64,000 bases of DNA from PSRF01 sp051000815 (GTDB taxonomy: Bacteria; Acidobacteriota; Blastocatellia; Pyrinomonadales; Pyrinomonadaceae). The stretch lies in assembly GCA_051000815.1 (NCBI GenBank), contig JBPCNX010000024.1, positions 28,607 to 92,606 of the forward strand, in the 5' to 3' direction. Under the pieces are notes generated by a model that did no database searches, was not told the origin of the DNA, and was given only the letters and a program-made list of their open reading frames with translations. Of the stretch, positions 51,991 to 60,301 are shown piece by piece (within the stretch, counting starts at the first letter, position 1; every line of letters starts with the position of its first letter). The position numbers were made by a program, and so were the translations under genes.

Positions 51991-53313
51991 TCACATCACG
52001 GGTTTTGGCAGACGGTGACCCGGGCGCGCACGCATGATCACATTCTTACGCGTAGTCGTGACTTTAATCATGCGGTACTGATCGCCTCGGGTTTTATTGG
52101 TCGGATAGTAACCGAGGAGATACGGCGCGCGCAGTTCAATCGCGATTTGTGAAAAGGCCGCGGGAAGAGTTGTGATGTCCTCGGCACGAAGAAGCATACC
52201 GCCCGACTTATCGGCCAGCGCTTTCAGGTAACTGTCAGCAGGCGTGTAGAGGCGGTCGAGCATTACGCCAACTGTGTCTTCCGGGGCTTTTTCACGGGTC
52301 TTGGACGAGACTCGGGGGTCGCTGCGGCCGGTTGGTAAGTCAACGCCAACTTCACCGGCGGGAGGACGATCCCCCGGCGGCAGTCGATCTCGATTACGAG
52401 AATCACGGCGGCGTCTCACGATGTCATCGGGCAGCGGCAACCCCAGCGGTCCGGTTTTCCGTTCGCCTCCAGGGACCGAACCAGGATCGTCCGGAGATGT
52501 CGTTCCAGTACCTCCCGAAGTCGATCTCACTACCTCCGACGTAGGCAACGGCTGCCCGGCCTGTTGACGCGCCACTCGCTCCGCTGCGACGCGCGTGCTA
52601 AAACGAATCGGATAAACGAGCACACCCTCTTCTTCGAGAAAGCGGAGAGTGCTTTCAGCGGACCCGTAATCGCTCCGATAGTCCACGCCATCGCTGAAGA
52701 TCACGATCGCCTTACGTCCTTCAATCTCGCGCACCGATTCAAGCGCGACATTCATCGCGTCATAGAATTTAGTGCCATAGCCTGGCTGTGCCTTAAGGAT
52801 TGCGGATTTGATCGCCGCTCGATCGGCTGTGAAGTCATTCAGTTCGCGCACCTGGTCGTCGAAAGTGATGACCTTAACGCGATCTGCCTTTGGCAACTGA
52901 TCGACAAAGACAATTGCAGCTTTGCGAATCGCGCTGAGGTGAGCTTCGGTGCTCGTACTTGTATCCAGCATCAGCGCAACCGATAAAGGCTCGCTTGCGT
53001 TCGCGAAGAATGCTACGCCCTGTTTTACGTCACCTTCGAAAACTTCAAACTCGCCCTGCTGTAGATCCAGAACGAAATGTCCGTCCGCATTAGTGACAAC
53101 AACCGGAACTGTGACGAGGCCGGGCTTGGGCTTAATTGATTGAACCTGTGGTGTCGGCTGCGGTGCGGATAGCGTTGCAGGTGACTCGACAGGCTGTTGC
53201 CGAGCGCGTTTCAACTTCTTTTGCGCCGACGACGATGAGGGGAACATCAACACGCCACTGGTCATCAAAGCGCTGAGCGCTAACGGAAGGACTCGCCTAA
53301 CTAGCACCAGCAT
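51991..53313 (-). CDS. Exported VWFA domain protein, acidobacterial type
   Basis: 440 residues with a signal peptide (LALSALMTSGVLMFPSSSSA). An N-terminal strand domain (VTVPVVVTNADGHFVLDLQQGEFEVFEG) precedes the VWA domain, whose MIDAS motif is LMLDTSTST, with FSDGVDYRSDYGS later. The linker (~300-365) is rich in Arg/Pro/Asp. C-terminal LRAPYLLGYYPTNKTRGDQYRMIKV is typical of the VWFA-related acidobacterial family. Likely a periplasmic protein-interaction factor, function unknown. Confidence 0.88.
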   Translation of the reverse strand: MLVLVRRVLPLALSALMTSGVLMFPSSSSAQKKLKRARQQPVESPATLSAPQPTPQVQSIKPKPGLVTVPVVVTNADGHFVLDLQQGEFEVFEGDVKQGVAFFANASEPLSVALMLDTSTSTEAHLSAIRKAAIVFVDQLPKADRVKVITFDDQVRELNDFTADRAAIKSAILKAQPGYGTKFYDAMNVALESVREIEGRKAIVIFSDGVDYRSDYGSAESTLRFLEEEGVLVYPIRFSTRVAAERVARQQAGQPLPTSEVVRSTSGGTGTTSPDDPGSVPGGERKTGPLGLPLPDDIVRRRRDSRNRDRLPPGDRPPAGEVGVDLPTGRSDPRVSSKTREKAPEDTVGVMLDRLYTPADSYLKALADKSGGMLLRAEDITTLPAAFSQIAIELRAPYLLGYYPTNKTRGDQYRMIKVTTTRKNVIMRARPGHRLPKPVM

Positions 53314-53532
53314 TCAGCTCCTCCTCTTACTCAAGCCAACTCTGGAGTTTCCATTGTCGTACGTGGGATGAACCGTTCAATCATAAGGTTTGCTTCGCTC
53401 GCCGGCAATCACAAGCATCCTCGTGTAATTTGTAACGCAAAACCAAACTAGGGCACCCGCCTTATGTGGCGTCGCTTGCGGCCTCCAAAGAGCGTCGACT
53501 AGAATGTCCCTGTTCAAGACCTTTCACTCCGC

Positions 53533-54351
53533 ATGAGATCACTACTACTCGCAGTTCTTGCAGCCTATGTCGTTGCTTCGATCCATTCCATACTGGCTTT
53601 CGTAAACAAAAGAAAGGCCCTTCAAAGGGTTTCTCATTGGTCGCTTTTCCTGGGATTCATTCTCCACACGACCGCTTTGATCGCGGACTGGGCGCTGGAT
53701 GGTCACTATCCCCTTTTTAATTTGCGCGAGACCCTCTCGTTCCTGGCCTGGACGCTCGCGGGAAGCTATGGTCTTGTTCTCTACCGTTACAAAGCATTCG
53801 CGCTCGGGCCGTTCACGCTCCCGCTCGTTTCCCTGCTGACGTTTGTCGCAATTCTGATTCGCAACGCCGCCGACAATGGACCGGAACCCGGCGGCTTTTC
53901 CGCTACCTGGCTGTTCCCGATTCACACAACGTTGGTAGTGTTTTCTTACGCCGCCTTCTTCGTGGTATTCGTTGCCAGCGTGATGTACCTGCTGCAGGAG
54001 CGTGAACTTAAACTCAAGACTTTTACTCCCGCGTTTCATCGATTACCTTCACTTACCACGGTAAATGAAATTGCCACCCTCGCGGCGGCGATTGGATTGG
54101 CGTTGTTAACCGTGGGCATCGCGACGGGAATGCTCTGGTCTTCGTCACGCGACGGTTTTCTATGGCACAATGACCCAAAAGAAGTATTTGCTGCACTGAC
54201 GTGGTTACTCTACCTACTACTCATTGTTTACCGATCCACCGCAAAATGGCGCGGGCGTACTGCAGCCTGGTTGGGCGTTGCGGGATTCGCCCTCGTGTTG
54301 TGCACTTTTTTCGGAGCGCGATGGATGGGCAGCTATCATGTTTTCGGTTGA
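53533..54351 (+). CDS. Cytochrome c assembly protein CcsA/HemX-like
   Basis: 272 residues with about eight helices. The CcsA/CcmC-type segment WHNDPKEVFAALTWLLYL with the nearby His is family typical. Such proteins handle haem for cytochrome c maturation; HemX homologues sit beside hemA and tune glutamyl-tRNA reductase. Here it precedes hemA by 58 bases, which favours a HemX-type role. Confidence 0.85.
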   Translation: MRSLLLAVLAAYVVASIHSILAFVNKRKALQRVSHWSLFLGFILHTTALIADWALDGHYPLFNLRETLSFLAWTLAGSYGLVLYRYKAFALGPFTLPLVSLLTFVAILIRNAADNGPEPGGFSATWLFPIHTTLVVFSYAAFFVVFVASVMYLLQERELKLKTFTPAFHRLPSLTTVNEIATLAAAIGLALLTVGIATGMLWSSSRDGFLWHNDPKEVFAALTWLLYLLLIVYRSTAKWRGRTAAWLGVAGFALVLCTFFGARWMGSYHVFG

Positions 54352-54409
54352 GCTAGTCTTCCTTTGGTAATGGATAGTTCTTTCTGAAGGGGTTTGCCAT
54401 TCTAAGCTG

Positions 54410-55711
54410 ATGTCAATTGTCCTGGTCGGAATCAATCATAAGACGGCGCCGGTTGAGGTTCGGGAGCTCCTGGCCTTCTCTGAGGAGGCTTGCGCGGCGG
54501 GGCTGCGTACCTTGGTTGACGGCGAGGTCTTGCGTGAAGGCTTAATCGTTTCCACGTGCAATCGAGTCGAGGTCCTGGCAGCTACCGCTGCTGAGCACTC
54601 GAGGGAAGGAAGCAAACGTATTGGTGAATTTCTCGCCCAGGCGCGTCAGCTTCCAGAGCCTGTTTTTCGCGACCACTTGTACACTCACCACGACGAAGAA
54701 GCGGTGCGCCATATGTTTCGCGTTGCTTCATCTTTGGATTCCCTCGTAGTCGGCGAACCTCAGGTGCTGGGACAAGTACGTCGCGCATATTCTCTCGCGT
54801 TGGAAGCGGGAACTGCCGGACGGATCCTTAATCGACTGATTCACCACACGCTTCGGGTGGCCAAGCGAGTAAGGAGCGAAACCGGGATTGCAACTAATGC
54901 CGTTTCGATCAGTTACATGGCAGTGGAGCTTGGCAAAAAGATTTTCGGCGCGCTCAAAGGCCATTCAGTGCTCCTTATCGGAGCTGGTGAGATGGCTGAA
55001 TTATGCGCCAGACATTTAATCAATGCCGGCGTTTCGCGAGTACTGGTCGCGAATCGCACCGAAGACGCTGCTTGCCGCCTGGCAGGTGAATTTGGGGGCG
55101 AGGCGGTGGCTTTTGAGCTCATCGCCGATAGCCTGTCAACTGCCGACATCGTTATCTGCTCCACTGCCGCTGAAGAATACGTGGTCACTACGGAGATGGC
55201 CCGTGCGGCACTGACGCGCCGCCGCAATCGGCCGGCGTTCTTTATCGACATCAGTGTGCCCCGCAATCTAGATCCGGCGATCGGCGAGCTGCCTAATGCG
55301 TTCGTGTTCGACATTGACGATCTGGAATCAGTCGTCTCCTCGAATATCAGGGAAAGAGAACGAGAGGCCGAACGCGCCGAGTTAATAGTCGCTTCAGAGG
55401 TAATGCAGTTTCAACAGAGCCTCCGCGTCCTGGATATCGGCCCCTCAATTGGCGCGCTGCGGGATAAGCTTCAGGGCATTGCTAAATCTGAACTGGCCCG
55501 GCAGCGCAGTCGTCTGGGTCCCTTAAGCCCAGAACAAGAACGTGCGATCGAGGCCATGCTGGTTTCCACCGTCAACAAGATTTCCCACCCGCTCATTCGT
55601 CGCATGCGACAAACATACGACACCGACCTTAAGGCGTGGGGAGATACATTCGACGTCGATGAGCCAGCCCAGGAAACCGACATGCCGCCCGAGTCAAACC
55701 TGGATTACTGA
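54410..55711 (+). CDS. hemA: Glutamyl-tRNA reductase
   Basis: 433 residues. GINHKTAPVEVRE at the start, catalytic Cys50 in STCNRVEVL, LDSLVVGEPQVLGQVRRAY, and the Rossmann motif LLIGAGEMAELCARHL. Reduces glutamyl-tRNA to glutamate-1-semialdehyde, the first step of C5-route haem synthesis. First of hemA-hemC-hemD with gaps of 8 and 12 bases. Confidence 0.97.
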   Translation: MSIVLVGINHKTAPVEVRELLAFSEEACAAGLRTLVDGEVLREGLIVSTCNRVEVLAATAAEHSREGSKRIGEFLAQARQLPEPVFRDHLYTHHDEEAVRHMFRVASSLDSLVVGEPQVLGQVRRAYSLALEAGTAGRILNRLIHHTLRVAKRVRSETGIATNAVSISYMAVELGKKIFGALKGHSVLLIGAGEMAELCARHLINAGVSRVLVANRTEDAACRLAGEFGGEAVAFELIADSLSTADIVICSTAAEEYVVTTEMARAALTRRRNRPAFFIDISVPRNLDPAIGELPNAFVFDIDDLESVVSSNIREREREAERAELIVASEVMQFQQSLRVLDIGPSIGALRDKLQGIAKSELARQRSRLGPLSPEQERAIEAMLVSTVNKISHPLIRRMRQTYDTDLKAWGDTFDVDEPAQETDMPPESNLDY

Positions 55712-55719
55712 TCCGAGAA

Positions 55720-56640
55720 ATGCCTCAAAGCTTAGTAATCGGCTCTCGTGGTTCAAGGCTGGCGCTGATACAAGCCGGGCTGGTTAAAACCCAACTCACA
55801 CGAATCGATAAATTCCTCGACATCCGCATCGAGGTTATTAGAACTTCGGGCGACGTTAACAAGGAGCCGCTTTCGCTGATCGGCGGTAAGGGCGTCTTCA
55901 CCAAGGAGCTGGAAGACGCTTTGCTCGACGGGCGTATCGATCTTGCGGTTCACTCACTAAAAGATCTTCCCAGCAATATTCCTGCTTCACTAACACTGGC
56001 CGCGATTTGTGAACGGGAAGATCCCTGGGACGCACTCGTTCTTAAGGCGGGAGTTCCGGCTGGAACTGTTTCACTCAGCGGTCTGGCTCAGGGGGCAGTC
56101 GTGGGGACTTCGAGCCCCAGACGTTTGGCGCAAATAAAAAATCTGCGGCCTGACATCGTGGTCCGTGAACTGCGCGGTAACGTTGATACCCGACTCCGTA
56201 AGCTGGACGGAGGGGAATACGACGCGCTAATTCTTGCGTGCGCTGGATTGCGGCGTTTGGATCTTGCCCATCGCATCAGTGGAACTCTTTTCGACATGCT
56301 GCCCGCAATTGGTCAAGGCGCGTTAGGCATAGAAACCCGAATGGACGATGCGCGTACGACCAGGACGGTCGGCCAGCTCAATCACGAACCCACCCAATTT
56401 GCGTGCGCTGCTGAGCGCTCGCTCCTGCGTGCGTTAGGGGGTGGCTGCCAATTACCTATTGCGGGTTATGCAACCGTTCGGGATCAGGAACTGACACTCG
56501 AAGGACTGGTAGCAGATCCGCGCGGTGACGAGATCGTGAGAGCTCAGATCTCCGGGTCAACAGCTGAGGCAGAGACTTTGGGCTCGCATTTGGCCCTGAA
56601 ACTTCTGGAGCAAGGTGCAGATAAGTTGTTGGATCGTTAA
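55720..56640 (+). CDS. hemC: Hydroxymethylbilane synthase
   Basis: 306 residues. VIGSRGSRLALIQA, GKGVFTKELEDALLDGRIDLAVHSLKDLP, GTSSPRRLAQ, RGNVDTRLRKL, and Cys243 (GGGCQLPI), which carries the dipyrromethane cofactor. Joins four porphobilinogens into hydroxymethylbilane. Confidence 0.97.
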   Translation: MPQSLVIGSRGSRLALIQAGLVKTQLTRIDKFLDIRIEVIRTSGDVNKEPLSLIGGKGVFTKELEDALLDGRIDLAVHSLKDLPSNIPASLTLAAICEREDPWDALVLKAGVPAGTVSLSGLAQGAVVGTSSPRRLAQIKNLRPDIVVRELRGNVDTRLRKLDGGEYDALILACAGLRRLDLAHRISGTLFDMLPAIGQGALGIETRMDDARTTRTVGQLNHEPTQFACAAERSLLRALGGGCQLPIAGYATVRDQELTLEGLVADPRGDEIVRAQISGSTAEAETLGSHLALKLLEQGADKLLDR

Positions 56641-56652
56641 CGATCACAGAAT

Positions 56653-57468
56653 ATGTCTTCTCCCTATGACAGTAGTCAGCCACTAGCCGGTCGCACAGTC
56701 GTGATAACACGAGCTCGGGCGCAGGCGGATGAATTTATAGTGGAGCTTGAACGCTATGGCGCTAATGTTCTTGTTTGTCCCACAATCGAAATTGCTGAAC
56801 CGGAGAGTTACGATCGACTCGACGAAGCTCTTGACCATCTCTATGGCTACGATTGGCTGATCTTCACCAGCGTAAACGGGGTTGATTATTTTCTGCGACG
56901 CCTCAAAGGCAAGGGGTTCGACCCGAGTGGCCTCGATGAATTGCGAGTTTGCGCCATCGGCGATGCTACCGAGGCTGTCCTCCGCGATGGACAAGTCCAT
57001 GTGGATGTGGTGGCGCGGGAGTTTAAGGGAGAGGGAGTATTTGCCGCGCTCGAGCACTTCGTTGGCGGGCGCGAGTTTTTAAGTGGGCTTAACTTTCTGT
57101 TGCCTCGTGCGGCAGCGGCGCGCGACTTCCTTCCACGCGCTTTAACAGACGCAGGCGCCCGCGTTGATGTTGTGCCCACATATCGGACCATCATTCCCAC
57201 TAACACCGATCGGGGCCGCGTTGCGGCATTGTTAACGGGTGGCGCGGACTGCATTGCATTTACGAGCTCGTCTTCAGTGAGGAATCTGGCGCAACTCTTC
57301 GACACTCAGGATCTGAGTGAGGTGCTGGAAGGAATAACGGTGGCTTGTATTGGCGACGTGACGGCGGCCACAGCCTCAGATCACGGACTTCACCCGGAGA
57401 TTCTTCCCGCGCAATCAACAATTCCCGCACTGGCGCGCGCAATTGCTGATCATTTCAAAACATCGTAG
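56653..57468 (+). CDS. hemD: Uroporphyrinogen-III synthase
   Basis: 271 residues; HemD is weakly conserved but TVVITRARAQADEFI, DWLIFTSVNGVDYF, CAIGDATEAVL and CIAFTSSSSVRNLAQLF fit. It closes hydroxymethylbilane to uroporphyrinogen III with ring D inversion. Position after hemC supports the call. Confidence 0.93.
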   Translation: MSSPYDSSQPLAGRTVVITRARAQADEFIVELERYGANVLVCPTIEIAEPESYDRLDEALDHLYGYDWLIFTSVNGVDYFLRRLKGKGFDPSGLDELRVCAIGDATEAVLRDGQVHVDVVAREFKGEGVFAALEHFVGGREFLSGLNFLLPRAAAARDFLPRALTDAGARVDVVPTYRTIIPTNTDRGRVAALLTGGADCIAFTSSSSVRNLAQLFDTQDLSEVLEGITVACIGDVTAATASDHGLHPEILPAQSTIPALARAIADHFKTS

Positions 57469-57541
57469 GGCCGCCGTGGCCGCCCCCTTCGGTGCGCAAA
57501 ATGCAACGAAGGGCGGCCACCGAGTGCCACTCCTACAGGAT
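57466..57541. repeat. Palindromic element, copy 2 (cgtagggccgccg...cactcctaca)
   Basis: Related to 49243-49337: gtagggccgccgtggccgcc at one end, caacgaagggcggccaccgagtgccactcctac at the other. The element pairs with itself (ggccgccc with gggcggcc) and begins on the last codon of hemD. Confidence 0.75.
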
Positions 57542-57602
57542 CATCTAAGCCGGAAAATGTCATTAAGTTTGCCGGCGCTCCTTCGTGTTAGACTGAACCG
57601 TA

Positions 57603-59018
57603 ATGTCGTTACGTCGCATCTTAATCATCGATCCCGATCCCAGTAGCGCTGAAGCCCTGAAGTCGCTCATCGCGGAATGGAAATATGACGTCATCCTCGG
57701 AGACGAAGATACGCCCGGCAAACCAACCAAGGGAGAGCGTGAACCCTCTGTAATCATCGCCAGCAGTTCCCAGACTTCGGAAGATGATTTTCAGCTCCTG
57801 CGGCAAATCCGCGCGGAACAACCGGACACTCCCCTCATTTGGCTCACCAATGGCGGTTCAGTTGAAATGGCGCTTCACGTGATACAGGACGAAGGCGCGT
57901 ACCACTACTTCGAGAGACCGGTCGATGCTGACAAATTGCGAATCGTCCTGGATCGCGCCGTTGAACTTTCAGAGGCGAAACGAGAAAACACCCTGCTGCG
58001 CCGGCAGCTTCAGGAACGCGGGGCTTTTGGTGAATTAGTGGGCGCCTCAGAACAGATGCGCGAAATCTATTCGCTGATCGAACAGGTTGCGCCTTCTTCT
58101 GCTTCGGTTCTCATCACAGGCGATTCCGGCAGCGGCAAGGAGCTGGTGGCGCGCACTCTCCACCAAAAGAGTCCCCGAAGAGATAAACCCTTCGTCGCCA
58201 TTAACTGTTCGGCGATTCCAGAAACCTTGATGGAATCGGAGCTCTTTGGCCACGAAAAGGGAGCGTTCACCGGCGCGGCATCGCGGCGGCAAGGCTGCTT
58301 TGAGTTGGCTAATACCGGTACTCTGCTGTTGGACGAAATCGCCGAAATGCCGGCCTTGTTGCAAGCAAAGCTACTTCGCGTTATCGAAGAGAGAGCAATC
58401 CGAAGGCTGGGCAGCCGCAATGAAATCAGCATCGATGTTCGGCTGCTGGCCGCTACTAATCGCGAACCCGATGACGCAGTGCGGAGCGGAAGCCTGCGTG
58501 AGGACCTTCTCTACCGCTTGAACGTGTTTCGCGTCCACCTGCCGCCGTTGAAGGATCGCAAAGACGATCTGCCGTTGCTGGCACAGCACCTTGTTACGCA
58601 GCTGGCAGCAAAGCATGAGCGGCCGGCGCGGTTTTTGAGTCCCGGTGCAATTGCCGCGTTGCAGTTTCACGCCTGGCCCGGCAATGTGCGCGAACTGCGC
58701 AACGTGATTGAGCGTGCCGTGATCATTTGTTCGGGCGAACAGATTGAAAGACATCACTTCGCACCCTATCCAATCGATCAGCGCGAAAGATTGCGCGATG
58801 AAGACACCATTTCCTTCCCTGTCGGCACTCCGATCGAAGAAGTCGAACGGCAGATGATCATGCGCACTTTACAGAAGACGAAGAACAACAAGACTCGCGC
58901 CGCGGTGCTGCTCGGATTCAGCCTCAAGACCCTGCATAACAAACTCAATCTCTACCGGGAGCGCGGCCTGCTTCATGACGAAGGCGGGCATTCAACTGAT
59001 CAGAACCGGGAGCGTTAG
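57603..59018 (+). CDS. Sigma-54-dependent response regulator with degenerate receiver
   Basis: 471 residues. Receiver-like N-terminus (1-~120; RILIIDPDPSSAEAL), AAA+ sigma-54 activator domain (~140-385; Walker A GDSGSGKE, GAFTGA loop 220-225, LLLDEIAEMP, WPGNVRELRNVIE) and a Fis-type HTH at the C-terminus (KTRAAVLLGFSLKTLHNKL). In the receiver the usual phospho-accepting Asp position reads ASSSQTSED, and the conserved Lys-Pro is Arg-Pro (ERPVD). Activates sigma-54 promoters; signal input is probably not ordinary phosphorylation. Confidence 0.9.
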   Translation: MSLRRILIIDPDPSSAEALKSLIAEWKYDVILGDEDTPGKPTKGEREPSVIIASSSQTSEDDFQLLRQIRAEQPDTPLIWLTNGGSVEMALHVIQDEGAYHYFERPVDADKLRIVLDRAVELSEAKRENTLLRRQLQERGAFGELVGASEQMREIYSLIEQVAPSSASVLITGDSGSGKELVARTLHQKSPRRDKPFVAINCSAIPETLMESELFGHEKGAFTGAASRRQGCFELANTGTLLLDEIAEMPALLQAKLLRVIEERAIRRLGSRNEISIDVRLLAATNREPDDAVRSGSLREDLLYRLNVFRVHLPPLKDRKDDLPLLAQHLVTQLAAKHERPARFLSPGAIAALQFHAWPGNVRELRNVIERAVIICSGEQIERHHFAPYPIDQRERLRDEDTISFPVGTPIEEVERQMIMRTLQKTKNNKTRAAVLLGFSLKTLHNKLNLYRERGLLHDEGGHSTDQNRER

Positions 59019-59123
59019 CGGCCGGTTCTGTATTTGTCTTGTTTTCCCGCTTTGTTTTCTAAACGAGTGCGCGCAATAATACTTCACCCCGTTATAACAA
59101 ACGTGATTTTGAGAGGTGTTGCA

Positions 59124-60071
59124 ATGCTTAGTGTCAACTGGCGCAGCATGCTGATCGCCGCGACTGCCGCTATTGTATTTTCTCTTTCGGGTTCTGCCGC
59201 AGAAGCTAAAACCAAAAAGAAGGTCCTGCCGCGAGGTGTCCCTGTCTTATGGACGGCCCCCGTAAATATTGATTCAAGAAACCTGTACCTGGGACCCGGC
59301 GGTGCCGCCATGCAGCCCAACCTGCTGAGCGTCACCTTTCTGGAAGAGGAAAAGGGTGGTTACTCCGGCACAAAATAGCGTATCCGCGACGCCTCAGGGC
59401 GTGAGTGGGTAGCGAAGATCGGTAAAGAAGCACAGTCGGAGACGGCTGCGGTACGGTTACTATGGGCCGCCGGATATGAGACCGAAATCAACTATCTGGT
59501 TCCCCGTCTGACTATTCCGGGAAAAGGTACATTTGAAGATGTAAGGCTCGAAGCCAGACCAGGGTCGGAAAAGCGACTTACCGAATGGAAGTGGGAGCAG
59601 AATCGATTTGTCGGCAGACGCGAATTTCAAGGTCTTAAGGTCATGATGTTGCTCCTGGAGAACTGGGACATCAAAGACTCAAACAATGAAGTCATACAAG
59701 TAAAAGGAACGAAGAAGCTGCGCTATGTCATTAGCGATCTTGGCGCAACTTTTGGCAAGACCGGTGGGTTGCCGCTTTTCTGGACGATCACTCGCAGCCG
59801 CAACAATCCTGAAGACTATGAAAAGGCAAAGTTTGTGGAAGGCGTCGAGGGAAGCATTGTCAAATTTCGTTATAGCGGAAAAAAGAAAGGCATCTTTGAC
59901 GACATTACCGCCGGGCAGGCGAGATGGTTAGGCGGCTGGCTATCGCGTCTGAGCCGGGGCCAAATCAGCGATGCCTTCCGGGCTGCTAACTATAACGCTG
60001 AAGAAGTTGGCATCCTCACCGATGCTGTTCTCGATCGAATTGAGCAACTGCGCAGCCTGCGAAGGCGATAG
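59124..60071 (+). pseudogene. Exported acidobacterial protein gene interrupted by one in-frame amber codon
   Basis: One reading frame runs from the ATG at 59124 (signal peptide WRSMLIAATAAIVFSLSGSA) to TGA... stop at 60071, broken only by TAG at 59376-59378 (codon 85). Downstream of the stop the frame continues RIRDASGREWVAKIGKEAQ, YETEINYLVPRLTIPGKGTF and ISDLGATFGKTGGLPLFW, clearly coding and of one protein. Changing TAG to TAC would give TKYRIRDASG. So the gene is one point mutation from intact. About 315 residues. The function of the family is unknown; WVAKIG and NWDIKDSNN resemble a kinase-like nucleotide/HXXD region only loosely. Confidence 0.8.
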
Positions 60072-60301
60072 TGAAGAAGCACGCTGGCCTTCAACTAATC
60101 AAGGACTGACTTCACGGTTCTTTCTATCAGCAGAGACACCTTTTCGCACGAGCCTCAATTGCGGGAGATGGTGCAAGTGTTCAGGAGTCTTATAACCTGA
60201 GGGATATACAACCTCTGCCAATCTCAACCCGCCACTTGCCGAGTTTTCAGATTCATTGAGTTTAATTTTCCCGCGGAAGTTTCATTTGTTTTAACTCACA
60301 C

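Noticed and set aside
53545..54039. 164-residue minus-strand ORF opposite the ccsA/hemX-like gene
   Set aside because: Shadow frame of a multi-helix membrane protein; composition is unlike a folded protein.
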